DNA from: Paralichthys olivaceus
Taxonomy: Eukaryota; Chordata; Actinopteri; Pleuronectiformes; Paralichthyidae
Length of the DNA: 64,000 nt
Assembly (NCBI RefSeq): GCF_024713975.1
Contig: NC_091093.1
Span: 16,489,501 to 16,553,500 of the forward strand
Direction of reading: 5' to 3'
Shown: positions 1-30,703 of the stretch, piece after piece
How the letters are laid out: every line of letters begins with the position of its first letter
How positions within the stretch are numbered: the first letter of the stretch is position 1
Notes under the pieces: model-generated
Seen by the model: the letters and a program-made list of their open reading frames with translations, nothing else
Databases searched by the model: none
What the model was told of the DNA's origin: nothing
Program-made: the position numbers and the translations under genes

Positions 1-423
1 TTTTGTTTTTGAATGATATAACAGGGTATGAGGTCAGCAGAGTAACCTCCATCCTCACAGCCTCTCAGGGTAGGAAACAGTGGCTGGAGATTTGAGAATG
101 GCTCTAACAGTAGCCTCCCCAGCCCAGCCTGAAGCTAGATCTTCCATGTGACGTTCAGACACTGGGGTTCACATTGAAAGACCAGGACATGAGCTAAAAC
201 AACATATCAATAAAGCTGTTAAATATCACGCTGAGGCCGTTACTTCATGTGCTGCTTGATAACATGACAGGGTTTTCTGTTGCCTGTAAATAAGGCGACT
301 TATACAGTGGGTTTCAGTGAGGCAAATTTCTATCGATCAGACCATCTCCATATCACTGAGGGATTTGTGTTATTTTAAATGAATCTATATAAACATTGCA
401 CTTGTCTCACTGAATCATATTTA

Positions 424-812
424 CAGTGCCCTCCAGAATTATTGGCACTTGGTGCAGATAACTAAAATGATAAACGGACCAAGTAGCAGCTCAGACTTTT
501 GTTAAGATCAAATTTCGATTTTTAGAATTGTAGAAAATGCCAGTCACAGCTGCATAACTCGTTGCCAATCCAAAAATCAGTTGGTAGCCAAATTCCATTG
601 TTCTTGGAGCTGAAGGGAACGAAGGTATCACATTTGCAGGAATGCCAAAAAATACAAAGTGCCAACACTTTTGTAATCATCTTTTCTCCGATAAATCTGA
701 CTTTATAATGCAATATTTCTCATCCCTCGAAGCAAAGGGAAACAGCTGATTTCTTGATTTATTTATCTCACGTTGAGCTTGTCTAAACCAGGCATGCCAA
801 TAATTCTGAACA
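424..812. mobile_element. Tc1-like TIR fragment / possible MITE
   Basis: A sequence typical of Tc1-family ends in fish (cagtgccctccagaattatt) begins near 425. A short inverted match, ccaataattctg, occurs near 797-808. If both are ends of one element it is a roughly 390-bp non-autonomous copy with eroded termini. No transposase is visible. The left end is more convincing than the right. Confidence 0.35.
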
Positions 813-960
813 CTCTGACACAATGGATCAATTGCGACACGGGGATGGTGCTGACACAGCACTGTGGAGATGTGAGACTACAGGGATGACAGAAGAATAA
901 ATACAAGTCTTGAAAAAAAAAGCCTGTGTTTGTGTGACTGATCAAGTTAAAAGAGCCAAT

Positions 961-967
961 GTGTGTA

Positions 968-1003
<36 letters not shown>
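961..1003. repeat. (TA)n microsatellite
   Basis: A near-perfect run of alternating TA about 40 bases long, preceded by a short TG/TA mixed stretch. Confidence 0.9.
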
Positions 1004-1005
<2 letters not shown>

Positions 1006-2350
1006 TAATACTTAAAATAATTGTACAAAAGTATGATTTTGTGACACTACAGCATTTATTTGACAGCACCACACATGCAAAGTGTGCAGTATGGCAGAAT
1101 AAAACGTTACATTGAATTTTTGTTGTTAATCACATTGTCCCTTAAGAGAACTTTGACAAAGTGAAGTGACAATAGTTGTAAAAAACGATCAAGTAAAAAC
1201 TGTGCCCTGTCAAACAGGAAGCAAACACACAATTTCAAGGTTATCATACATAAATCAGTTCGCTCACGTTTGGATGACAAAATGTTCCTTACAGTAGCTT
1301 ATATCGGATTTATACTCAGCTCAGTTATTTCCAGCACGAAGGTCACAAATCAACCTTAAGTTCACTAACACCAACAACTCATTAAGTGCAAATGAAAATA
1401 TTTGTCTTTACATTGATGAGAACAAGTCTGAGGACGGTGGAAGTTTTCAGAAGGATGATGATGGGGTGAAAATCTACCTACGACCTCTCTGAGTCTGTCT
1501 GTTGATTTTCTCAATAACTGGTCATCCATTTTTTTGATGAGTGGTTCCTGAGAAAATCGACTTAATTGACTTTGATCTAAAATCATAAAACAGCTCTAGC
1601 TGTTACTATGGTTTCTCTTGAAATGAGAAACAACCAATTGATTATGTCACTGATTACATCAGTCAAGGTCGAAGGTCGTGCTCCAGCTCGACAGGCACTG
1701 CATTTGTGTATTTACACTGAGACAAAGTCCCAACTCAATCAGTAAGAATGTCTTCATGTGACAATGATGTAAAGGAAACAGTCAAATGCATCTGAGAAAG
1801 AAAAGACGAAGAATGTGTTTTCTTCACACATTTTACTTTACGTTACGTAGATGAATTGACTTGGGGAATTCTTTACCACAGGCTAAAGAACAAAGCATGT
1901 GCACTGAGTGAGGCTGGAAAACTTTGATGATGAAAATGTGATGATACCAGAACAGCAGCTTGACCAATACAAGTCCTGTGCCTTTCACAGAAGGTCTTTT
2001 TTCTGCTTGAGCTCAGTAACTCTCCTGTCCATGACTCCCAGTTGTTCTGTTGCATGTTATCAGTGTCATCACACTATAGGACGGCATCAGACTGTGGGAG
2101 AGGAGGAACAGAAGGCACCTCTGGTGAAACGTATGCTACAAAGTGCACTGTGCTGAGAGCTATAGCTTAATGGTTTAAATTCTCCTGACTATAATAATTA
2201 TGCACTTTTTGGAATTCCTGCTGGAATTTAAAAAATAAATAAAAAAGTTGCATGTTAAGAGTCCCAACAGGCTGCAGGCTGGACCAGACGGTGCCGTACT
2301 TACTTCAGTTATATTTACCAGAATCCAGTGGAATATTTGCCAACAGGCAG

Positions 2351-10680
<8,330 letters not shown>

Positions 10681-11934
10681 GAAGTGAGCTTCTTCACCCG
10701 GCTTCACTTCGCTGCACCGTCCGAGCCACCGAGGAGCCACAACACCCGCTGCCGACAAGATGCACGCGAGATCACGTTCACTCAAGACAAAGGTGAGTTT
10801 GACGTGAATTTCCCGAGTTGTCTGTGTCGGTGCTGGTCTGCAGGCTCCTGCTTCAGGGGGCGTGTATCTCACGCAGGACCCACACAATGGAGAGGGTCAT
10901 CGGGTACATTCTGTTCTCTCCCCGCTGAATCCACTCCTCTCCATGCAGGAGCCACTCATGTCACCTCTGTCGCACATGTTGTGTTCAGGACTCTTAACTC
11001 TGCACGATGACTTTGTTTGAATCTCATCACATCATGTGGTACACACAGAGACTGTATATAAAGATACACAGTGTACTAAACACGATGTGCCGTGAGGAGC
11101 GGAGGAGGCGCTTCTCAGGCTGCCCTCTTTATCTGGAGCTGCTCACTGTACATTTAGGACCTTTTGTCCTTTTACTCTCTGATCTGCTGTTTTTTTTTTT
11201 TTTAACATTTTAAATATGATTTGCTGTCCTTGATTTTAAATGACATTGTTTGAATTTGCTTCTAATATTTGTTGTTTTCTTGTTTTTATTTGTTCACCTT
11301 AAAAGAGGCAATACTAATACAACTGTTATTATTATTATAGTGTTTTCATTCAAAGCAACTTTAGATTTATACTCAGTTACTCGATCCACAGAAGATGAAT
11401 TAGTTTAGCCAGGGTCAATACTCGTCTGCATGCATTTTTTTATTTTGGTGCAGATTCAGGAATTGATTGTCATATTCTTTAAAATTGAGAGATAGGGCAT
11501 TTGTCATTTTTAATATTAATTTATAGATCTTGTTTATGGCACTGATATTCATGAGTTGAATTTGTTACTGAACTAAATAAACATCTGGGTCTAGTGAACT
11601 TATCTTATGTAAATGTAACAGTCTCATAAGGGAACTGCTGTGGAGGTGTGCACTCCACTGAGTGCCTTTCTAGTTTGCAGTCATTTTGTTTTTTAATAAA
11701 ATATAACAACATTCTATGGTTGCATCTTGTCAGGTGTGAGTGCTTGGTGGTTTTCCTTCTTTACTACAAATATGTACTGACATCTTTGGCTTTGTTGAAA
11801 GTGTCCCATAGAGTAAGTTGGGATAGTGTTTTTACCGCTCAACTTTATCTGACTGCTGAAGACACTTGCAGTTTGGAGATTTTGCAAAGAAAATATGATG
11901 TACTGTTATAAAAAAAAACTCAAGCCTCCTCCCA

Positions 11935-12112
11935 TAGACCAAAGACATGCAGATGGGAGACTCTAAAGGTGGGAAGGATTGTCTCTCTATCCGTGATATG
12001 CTGGTGACCTGTCCAGGGTGTACCCCACCTCTCGCCCAATGTCAGCTGGGATTGGCTCCCACCCCCCATTACCCTTGAAGTATAAGCAGTGAAGATAATG
12101 GACAGATGGAAG
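11935..12112 (+). repeat. dispersed fish repeat (second copy)
   Basis: This longer copy of the 5683-5760 repeat includes a left part around 'gacatgcagatgggagactc', then cctgtccagggtgtacccca and a purine-rich 'gataatggacagatgga' tail. It has no terminal inverted repeats, so a LINE or SINE origin is more likely than a DNA transposon. Confidence 0.55.
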
Positions 12113-12216
12113 GATGCTATAATAAAGTGTTTTTCAAAATCTAAAATGTAGTTGTACAACCCTGTGGCCCTCGGGCACAAAATGCAAACTGCTGCAGCCT
12201 TGATATACTTCATTTC

Positions 12217-12222
12217 TTTATT
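12217..12222 (-). terminator. candidate def8 poly(A) signal
   Basis: AATAAA on the minus strand, about 1.5 kb past the def8 stop codon. It would give a long but plausible 3' UTR. Use is not proven. Confidence 0.3.
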
Positions 12223-13712
12223 CATGCTCTACTCCACATGACTTCACAACAGGGCATGGCTTTAACCAACACTATGTACGTCTGAAAAAATACAGTACAT
12301 CATGCTGAAGATATCACAGCCAAGACTCATTATTTTTAAAACAAATAGATGAGGTCAACATTTACACGTTATTACCAGAGGTGTCACTGTAACATCTTGG
12401 TCATCGCTTTGATAAAATGTGCTATAGATACGTTGAGACTGAGAACTATTAACATGAGGTTAACAGCTGTACGTTACCTGACGATCGTAGGCACACTATG
12501 TTCATGAGTGTTCACATCTATTCACGACACTGACGCTGCACTGAACTGAAGCAGAGTAAACACAGATCAAACTGGCTGACATGACTTCACAGTTCTGAAT
12601 ATAAGGAAAAGAATATTAAACTCCCATGTTTCTTTTCTTCATCAGTTAAAATCCTCACAATGAGATGTACTGGTAGTGCATGCTTTGATTATACGCAATC
12701 ATTTTAATTATGGTTTTAAAGAGTGTAGATAAATCCTTAGTGTCAAACAATTACATGTTTTTTTTACCCCCCACTATCCAGGATGGCTAATTGAAAAAAT
12801 GAACTGACTCAGAGGAGAGCTATGTTGTGTGGTAATGTGCAAACAGGATGCTATGAAGAAATATTGTTTTTAGGGCCTGAGAATATTTGTAAGACCATAT
12901 AAAATGTTTCTCAGAACAACAGATTATGACGCTGAAGGGAAATCAGGCACGTAACACTGACGTAGGACGAGTACAGACTGTTTTAGAGTCAGTACTTGTG
13001 AAATAAACAGATGGAAGTGGAGGCAGATTATGTCAAATGAAGTTAAACAGAAGTACAGTGATGTTATGATTATAGATTTAATCAATTTCCTTTTGTAAAC
13101 AAACTGGAGTTTTAGAAATGCAATACTATCTTACATGACCAAATAAATTTGAAATTGACAGCTTAGCCTTTCTAACATGTTTGCAAGATTTTTAAAATAA
13201 AAACATAACAGGAAACTAAAGGGTGAGTTTTTGGTTAATGTAATTTTGTCTTCGGAGGCTGAACTTACTTTTACTGTTAAAATGTACCACTGTTGTATAT
13301 AACAACCTTCAGGTTTAGCATTCAGCAAAGTTGGCAGTATAGATGAATGCAGTTGAGGCTTTTAAGGATTGATATAGAGCTTCTGCATGTACAATCACCT
13401 ACTTCCATGTATCTTTTTACTGTAGGGCTTTTATATTGTGCATTTATACAAGCAGACACTAATGTGACTACCTCACTTCACACCTACAGTGTTCGGTATA
13501 TCCAATTACAGCAGGAATAAAAAAAAAAGTGCTACAAATATATACATATTAATTTCCAGATGGGTTTCTGCTTCATAATTTAGTGCACTGGAAAACACTA
13601 CAGGTTAAACATACGCACAAACCAAAAGCTTTGATCAGTCTTTCATGATGGGGGAGAACACAACATGAGGCAAAGTGCAACATCCAGTAATATCAGGTGG
13701 TCCTCTCCAGAG

Positions 13713-23725
<10,013 letters not shown>

Positions 23726-24516
23726 TTCTTCGGCTACATCTTGGGCAGACAAAACAATTTACAGTCACAATCAGAGGTTTGTTCATCTCACCTCACTTGT
23801 GCTTATAAATTGAAGCAGTAAGAGGGATCATGACCATCATTTACGCAAGATTCACTGAAACACCAAACTTGGTGGAAGGAATCATTTTTCATGCACTTTC
23901 TTTAACTTTGCGAGATAGGGTGTTTCACTGCTTTTCCAGGGAGTCATCAGTGTCTAAAATGAGGGGACTGTTGGAGGTTTGTGCTCTCCGTCAGTGAGTG
24001 CCATTCTAGGCGTGCAGGGTATTCCCAGAGCTTTGAGGACAAGAAAACCCCCAATAGAAAACCACACAGATCAGAAAGTAAAGGTACAAATAACACGCTG
24101 CATTCAAACCTTAAAACCAAAATAAAGTCCCACAAAAGAAAAGTGATCACCACCATCATCACCATCTTGCTCAGCACATGGAGTCAATCAAGGAAACACT
24201 GCAAAGCCACAAACCCGTTATAAACACAGGCTGGAGCCTCTTTTCCCTCCGTGACAAACCTGCCGGCTTTGTCTTTAACAGCCTCTCTAAACTCTGATAT
24301 AACCTTCATAGTGTGTCCTGCATCGCTGCTACACATGTAGCATGGAATAAAATGAATGACAGCAGTGGCACCGATATGAAAAGAACACATCTGACATCAC
24401 TGCACAGATGTCAACAGCAGGCTAACGCTAGCTAGTTAACTCCCCTCGCAGACAACCCGTGTTGCTGGGATGCTAACGTTAGCTAGCTTGAGTTCTCGGC
24501 GCTGCTGGAGGCTTAC

Positions 24517-24640
24517 CACGCAGTTGACCTCATTTATCACGAGGGCGGAGGTGATGGGAAAATGTATTTAATGTCAACTCTTGCGGTTTGTACGCGCAGA
24601 CGCTCCGTGTTGTTTGTCTCCTTCATCAGCGACATCACAT
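24517..24640 (-). promoter_or_regulatory. Predicted def8 noncoding first exon and promoter
   Basis: A strong minus-strand donor (GTG|GTAAGC) ends at 24517 in a CpG-richer stretch, and the first coding exon has an acceptor directly before 23739. Joining them gives a short 5' UTR. The right boundary is a guess. Palindromic GCTAACGTTAGC motifs lie just downstream at about 24470-24486. Confidence 0.5.
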
Positions 24641-25104
24641 GGCTAACAACTCAGAACATCCACATCCGCTCCGCAGTGTCACAATAAAACCCTTCAAGCG
24701 ATACCCAGGCAGTTGCGTCTTGATTAGTACGATGAAGAGAAGAGATAATGAACGAGTTTAAACCTATTGGAGAAATTCAAACACAATGGATCCGTCGCTT
24801 TCTTTTAATGTGGTTTATTAAGCTAAATAGGTCAATGTGGACGGGATGCTGAATGCTTTTATTTTGAAAATAAATACTTGATACCCTGTCGTTTTCCTTT
24901 TTCAATGCTTAAATTGAGATTTTAAGGTTTTGGCACCAAGCGTTTTAAATAGAGTCTGACAATTAAGTTAATAATCTGTAGTTTTGTTTTATCTTTTGGG
25001 AAAATATCACATGTTTAGTGAGCTGTCATTGTTAAGCCTTGAGGGACCGACTAGAAAGTAAAAAAACAGTGTCCTTTATGCCATATTTTTATCAAAATGA
25101 CAAA

Positions 25105-25260
25105 CAATTAATGTATTCAACATCTATGAGGCGCCTTTTAAGGGTTCAGTATCTTGCCCAAGGACACTTTGGCATGCAGATGGGGGAGACTGAGGATCGA
25201 ACAGCCGACTTTCTGGTTGGAGGATGACCGCTCTATCCCTCAGCCACATCTGCTGCCTCT
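25105..25260 (-). mobile_element. tRNA-derived SINE-like fragment
   Basis: The segment holds gttcagtatcttgcccaagg and, further on, 'gaggatcgaacagccgac', the inverted form of a tRNA B-box (GGTTCGATCC-like). This is a familiar fish SINE head read in reverse. The A-box region is poorly preserved. Confidence 0.55.
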
Positions 25261-25267
25261 ATGATCT

Positions 25268-25313
25268 ATATGATTGAGTAAATTTTCATTTTTAGGTGAA
25301 CTATCCCTTTAAT
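25268..25313. mobile_element. Single MITE end
   Basis: The stretch 'attttcatttttaggtgaac' followed by 'tatccctttaa' matches the right terminus of the foldback element at 21443-22099. No partner end is visible nearby, so this is a truncated or solo end placed directly beside the SINE-like fragment. Confidence 0.7.
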
Positions 25314-26144
25314 CTGACTGGATTACTGACTCATCTTCCAACGCTTGAAATCCACAATTTAAAGAGAGTCCCAAAGAATGCCCCAGCCAGGTCCATCTCT
25401 TGTTGTTTGTCCCGTAAACACGTTGTCGTGTGTATTTGTTTGTGTTGTGTGTATCAAATTTGCAGGGCGTTTGTTGTTGTGATGTGTCTGACATCTAGCA
25501 ATGGGGAATATTGATGAACATCTTTTGGAACCCTCTGGCATTTGTGCAGCTCGGATACAGCTTGAGACATGCAACCTAACATTGGAGGTTTATGTTATTA
25601 ACAGTCATATTTCTTTCCTTTGTTCTAATTGAACTTTATGTGTTATGTCATATGCTATTATAAGACCATAGTGTATCATCAGTGTAAATACACAGCATAA
25701 CTCGAATTAAGATGAAAATGGACAATTTATACCTTAATTAGCTTCATTACATGGTTTTTTTAATGAAGATACATATTTCAATTGAATATGATTAAATTAG
25801 TATAAAAATGTAAAGTAAAATAATTGTGTTAACACTTCCAAAGCAGGACATATCAGGTTGTGTGTGCCACGATAAACAAAAACACTCAGCTATAAAAGCC
25901 AACAGAAAAAATTGCGTGTTACAGAGTGCAACCGAAGACCAGGGAATCAATTTCTTCATGTTTAACAAACAAAAATCTCTGCACTCAGGGGAGAGATGAA
26001 AGGTCCCTGCTTTCTCATGAATGAAGAGATCCTTTGTTCAGTGATGTTTTCTGTCACAAAATGTTGTGTTTGATGGAAGCATGTGACCCACTTCAGACAG
26101 CAAGAAACAGAAATACTACTGTGCGTCCTACTTTCCCTCAACAA

Positions 26145-26168
26145 TAATAATAATAATAATGATAATAA
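26145..26168. repeat. (AAT)n microsatellite
   Basis: A short trinucleotide run of about eight AAT/GAT units. Confidence 0.8.
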
Positions 26169-26308
26169 AGCACAACTTCTTGCCCTGCTAGAATTACTAA
26201 CATATTATTGTCATTATGCGTAAACTGTAAGGGGGTGCAATATGATTTACTGAGCACAAATCAGGAAATCAAGACCTCTGAATAATACTGCACATAGATG
26301 CAACACAC

Positions 26309-26670
26309 TAAAAGGTTCAGTGTGTGGAATTTAGTGACATCTAGTGGTAAGGTTGCATGTTGCAGCTGAATATCCGTCACCTCAGCCCCCCTTCCAAACG
26401 TCACAGAGAACCTGTGGAAACCTTCAGTTGTCATAAAAACCCAAAAGTTGTTTAGTTTGTAAAAAAAAAATATGGTGGCCTCTGTAGAGAGGACCCGCTT
26501 TCAATGTAAATGTAAGTATTTAAATAAAAAGGGCCCATTCTGGGGTAAAGGAAACAACAATTTGCGCAATTTAGATGATTACACACTAGTGAAAAGCTCA
26601 TTAGGATTAACTTATATTCAATATCTGCCAATAGATCCTTTCACCTAAATCTTACACACTGAACTTTTAA
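26309..26670. mobile_element. Short TIR element, copy 1
   Basis: The left end 'aaaggttcagtgtgtgga' is the inverse of the right end 'acacactgaacttttaa', giving terminal inverted repeats of about 20 bases. The body includes acatctagtggtaaggttgc and 'aaaagggcccattctggggt', shared with the copy at 62428-62786. It is non-coding and about 360 bp long, consistent with a MITE. Confidence 0.8.
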
Positions 26671-27244
26671 AGTTCAATCATTCATCTATCATTATCATCA
26701 TCTATAAAATTTAGGGTCTTAGCGTGGGGTGTGTTTGGGGTGCACACTGAACAGGTCACCAGCATATCGCAGATCCAACATATGGACAAACTAACTCAAA
26801 CACTGACTAACATCACTATGGTCATGTAATGGCCTGTCTTTTCCCCCACTGTGTTAAATATATACAGTTTGCTTTCAAAAACAAAGTAATTCTATTCACT
26901 GGACACACTCGTTAATTTCATTCAAGTCATAGATTAGTCTGTGCATCACTTCATTTGCATAATTGACATAAATCTCAGTCATGTACCAAAGTGCCCACAC
27001 TGAGGACAGTCTGTCACATCAGATTCTGGGTTATATACTAGGAATAAACATTCAGCTTCAACTTGCCCCAGAATGAGACCTAGACAGCATAATGTTTGCA
27101 TGTCAACATGGAAACCCTCTGAGGCAAGAAGAAGTAAAAATCTTGTAAAGACGACACAATTTCCACACACACAGGTAATTTCAGACACCAGTTAGTTTTT
27201 TGAATGGTCATCCCATCCCATTTGTTTCCACCAAGTAAAGGTGT

Positions 27245-27412
27245 TGCAATGAACATACGATACGATGTGATACGATGCAATATGTTACAATACAACACGA
27301 CAGATACGATATGGCATGATATGATACAATACCATACAACGCAATGTGATGTAAGATACAATGTGAATGGGATATAATTCGATACCCTACCATACCATAC
27401 TATATGCTTTAT
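27245..27412. repeat. Degenerate decamer array
   Basis: Imperfect repeats of the type gatacgatgtgatacgatgc run for about 160 bases and end in a 'tttattaatccctcaagagg' motif typical of a fish LINE 3' tail. The array probably grew from the simple tail of a retroposon. Confidence 0.7.
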
Positions 27413-27942
27413 TAATCCCTCAAGAGGGAAACTGAATGTCACCTTACACATAAGAAAGATGATCATGACAGCAACACAACTGTGCTCCGGCCCTTCAAGA
27501 TGTATTCTGTGTTTTTGGTAATTTTGCAGGCCAGATTTATGCCCCTAGGATTATTTGACATTTGTGTTTTGCTGAAGGTTAGTTTGTTTATTGTTCCATT
27601 TGTGTCCATCCCTGAGGATTAGAAGCCATGGTGTCTGGCCATATGGATAAACCAGAATCCCGAGAGCACTGTTGTCTGTTTTTTCTTTTGCTGTGAACAG
27701 AGCTGCTTTGTGCAGCCAGATGAAGGAACAAGTCACATAACGAATTATAAACAGCTGCTCCCTGTGAATTATACACACTTTGGTCATCCTTTGGAATAGG
27801 CACAGATAAAAATTGTCAAGTGCCATGTCCATGACAAGTATGTGTCTGCTTCCTTGTGTCATTTATTATGTTATGAATTTATCTACAATGATGGACAGTA
27901 CTGAGTGTTGGAAAAGGATTTCAGTTTGACTGTGGTAGCAGA

Positions 27943-27968
27943 CTGGCGGACAGACAGACAGACAGATA
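27943..27968. repeat. (GACA)n microsatellite
   Basis: A short tetranucleotide run of GACA/GATA units. Confidence 0.7.
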
Positions 27969-28962
27969 GATGACACTGAGGTTATTAAAGTTTTTACACC
28001 ACTTGATCATGAGTTTAAAAATGGAGGATTTCAATAATGTCTCTGTTGTATTATATATCAATGGCCCTTCTGTCTGCTGGCAGTCTCGCATAAATGTTTT
28101 CTATGAGGCATAAAAAATGGTGTTCAATGTACATACGTTTAAGTACAAAGGCGTTGGGTTTGTCTCTGCTGTCCTGTCTTATCTGCAGATAAAACAGAGA
28201 CAGCAGAAGATGTAATGAACGGAGACTGTCAGATCTAAAAAGCCATGAACAGCCTTTGCTCTGTTGCTGTATTTAGTTCCCTTTGACACATCCCATGTGC
28301 AAACTTCACAGCCATTTCTAATGGACTTCTCGGACTCCTGTCTTTTTAGCGTGCACATGTGAAGAGCTTGGTTTGGATGTTTGGTCTGAAAATAACTAAA
28401 ACAACCTCTGTCCAAGCAAGTACACAAAACACACATGGTAGCATTACTAATTATTGACCACAGGCATTTCTTGTCTTGACCCCTTTATTTGAAACAAACA
28501 CTTTAAGGATTACAGACAGTATAACACAGGTTCCTTCTATACAACAGCTATACAGCACAATCTTGCTTCACTCATGTTCAAGTAAACATGGCATGAAAGC
28601 TGCATGTTTTATAATTATACTCACAGCATTGACAGTTGAATCAGGTTTACTTTAGAGAATATACCAAAGCAGCCAGCACCAAGATCTCAGAGTCTTACTT
28701 TAAAAAGAGCTTATTTTATATTGTAGACACGACAGACATACTGTAAAGTTACACCCATCAACCACTGCATTAGAACTGATAAGTGTTTTTTAAGGCTGTG
28801 GCAGATCAGTGTATTTTTTCAAGCCATGGAAAATATTTGAAACACAAAAATAAATTTTAAATCACATTACTGATGGAACAGAACTAACTCTCACAAAACA
28901 GATACACGCCCACCAGGCACAACATTAAAACCAGTGATCTGTTTTAATGTTGAGTCGAAATA

Positions 28963-29010
28963 AAGATAGAAAGAAGGAAGGAAAGAAAGAAAGACAAAAA
29001 GAAAGAAAAA
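28963..29010. repeat. (GAAA)n purine tract
   Basis: An interrupted GAAA/GAAG run of about 48 bases. Such all-purine tracts can vary in length. Confidence 0.8.
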
Positions 29011-30353
29011 CTGTAAATTACAGTACTCAGCGGTAAACTACATTGCAGCCGACATTATTGTCAGTACTAACAGGCAGATTTCGAATCACGGTTTCCGTCA
29101 GAAGTCTAAATTGAATTGTTAGCTATTTCTGTCTTGGCTGATTAGCCTTATCATGGGACCTGTGATTCTTTTCCCCTTCATTTAAAAACAAATATCTGTG
29201 AAACCAACACAAATACTTTATTCTGAGTGGGAATTAAAAAAAAAAAATCTACACTTCATGGCTCAAATGCAGATTTATGACTGCATTTCAGTTTTTCTAA
29301 AGGAAAACATGCATGTTCTATTTACATTGAATCCGTAGGATCAATAAAGATATTATAGGATAAAAAAAAAGAAGAAAATAGCAAACTTCTTGATTTCCAG
29401 AGTGATGTGTTGGCATCTGCAGCTGCAGACAAAACATAGGGGTCTCATGTTTTTTTGCTTTGCTCTCCACACACAATGATGCCTAATGTCTCAATAGTTT
29501 GATCAGTATAACTGAAATCGGGCTCTTTCATTCATCGTTCCGTTTGCACACAACCACAAACACTTCCAGAAATATCACTTAGATATAACTTCTTTCATGA
29601 ACCCTCTTGTTGTGCCCTGGGCCTCAGGCCTACCACCAGGCAAGACCGTTCATGTGATTTTGCATCTTTTTAATTTTTTTATCGTAAGTCATTCAGACAT
29701 TTATTTTTGGGGGAGTAATTCCCACACAACACCCCCAAGTGGACTGCAACACGCCATTTTAAAGTTACATCACACCAAGGCTAAGTACAAAGCTTTCCTA
29801 TTATATCTCAGCTTATTCATGTTCTTGAGGCAAAAAATCGATGAACCTTGTCAATTTATTCCAACATGAAATAAATTGTTTTAGCAGCAGTCATTTCAGC
29901 ATCCGCCTTCATTGCACAATGCTTGTTTTTCAGAGGATGTGACAAGCAAATGGTTTCAAACAGCAGTGAATGGAGGCGGAGGAAGGTGGAGAAAAGGCTG
30001 CAGGGTCTCTCTACCACACATCACATTATCTACAAAGCCCTGAATGTTGAAGTCTGGTTTGTCTAACTTTTGGCATCATGAAGAGATTTTTGTTCGGGTT
30101 CAGGACATGAAATAGTCCAATAACAAGCAATCATTCAGTTTTCATTTAATGGAGGAAGAAATTTAACTCGGAGATATAATGGTCTCAAACATTTTTCTCC
30201 AGCGTGGGTTTGCAGGTTTTCCGTGTCTTTCCTTGAGAAAATGTAATTGTCAATAGCTTTGAAAAAGAGAGTTGAGAGTAGATGACAAATTTCCATCGAC
30301 AAGTTTTATATACAATAATTTCATTTACAAGAGGACAAACACATGAAAAAAAC

Positions 30354-30359
30354 TTTATT
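30354..30359 (-). terminator. candidate mc1r poly(A) signal
   Basis: AATAAA on the minus strand about 345 bases past the mc1r stop codon, in A/T-rich sequence. It is a reasonable 3' end for this gene, but use is not shown. Confidence 0.4.
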
Positions 30360-30703
30360 AACAAAAAATAAAACGCTCATAAGTATAACTTAGTATATTA
30401 ACTCTTCAACGAAGAATCTCTTTCTGGATTAAATGTCCAGAAGTTTCACAGTTTGAACCTGACCCAGGAGTAGCGTAATGCAACAGCAGGCAAAGCAACA
30501 GGCGAATAAATCTGAAGGCATGCGTGGGAATAACCATCAAGTCCACGATGCCACGTGCAACAGTCAGATACAGTCTTGGTCTGTCATGTACAGCGTTGAG
30601 CATGGGCGTCTTCCAACATGTATCGGTCACGGCTCACTTCAGCTTCTGCAACAAAAATGTGCATCTCTGACGAGATCTTCTCTCCCTGAATGTGAAGTAT
30701 ATG

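Larger units (their letters stand above)
1..2350. other. 3' flank of afg3l1, no gene seen
   Basis: This stretch downstream of the afg3l1 stop shows no splice-consistent coding sequence. It holds a Tc1-like terminal repeat fragment near 424-450, a TA microsatellite near 961-1003 and otherwise AT-rich DNA. Part of it is probably the afg3l1 3' UTR. A minus-strand AATAAA (plus TTTATT) lies near 1056, but the true poly(A) site cannot be chosen from sequence. Confidence 0.5.
10921..13712. other. Intergenic: def8 3' region to afg3l1 promoter
   Basis: No coding exon is seen. The right half (about 12.2-13.7 kb) is probably the def8 3' UTR because the first minus-strand AATAAA candidates beyond the stop lie near 12217. 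The left half holds a dispersed repeat at 11935-12112 and T-rich spacer. Confidence 0.4.
24641..30703. other. Intergenic: mc1r to def8
   Basis: About 6 kb with no splice-consistent coding sequence. It contains a SINE-like piece and a MITE end (25.1-25.3 kb), a TIR element (26.3-26.7 kb), a degenerate decamer array (27.25-27.41 kb) and short microsatellites. The right end includes the mc1r 3' UTR. No tubulin-like sequence was seen. Confidence 0.6.

Noticed and set aside
23740-23752. An alternative def8 start nine codons upstream
   Set aside because: That ATG lies before a good splice acceptor and so falls in the intron of the predicted transcript. The family begins at MEYDEK.
24184-24390. A 68-codon minus-strand frame near the def8 promoter
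   Set aside because: It has no domain and no conserved look, and it lies in the predicted first intron.
27080-27466. A 128-codon minus-strand frame
   Set aside because: Most of it is translated from the degenerate decamer array and retroposon tail.
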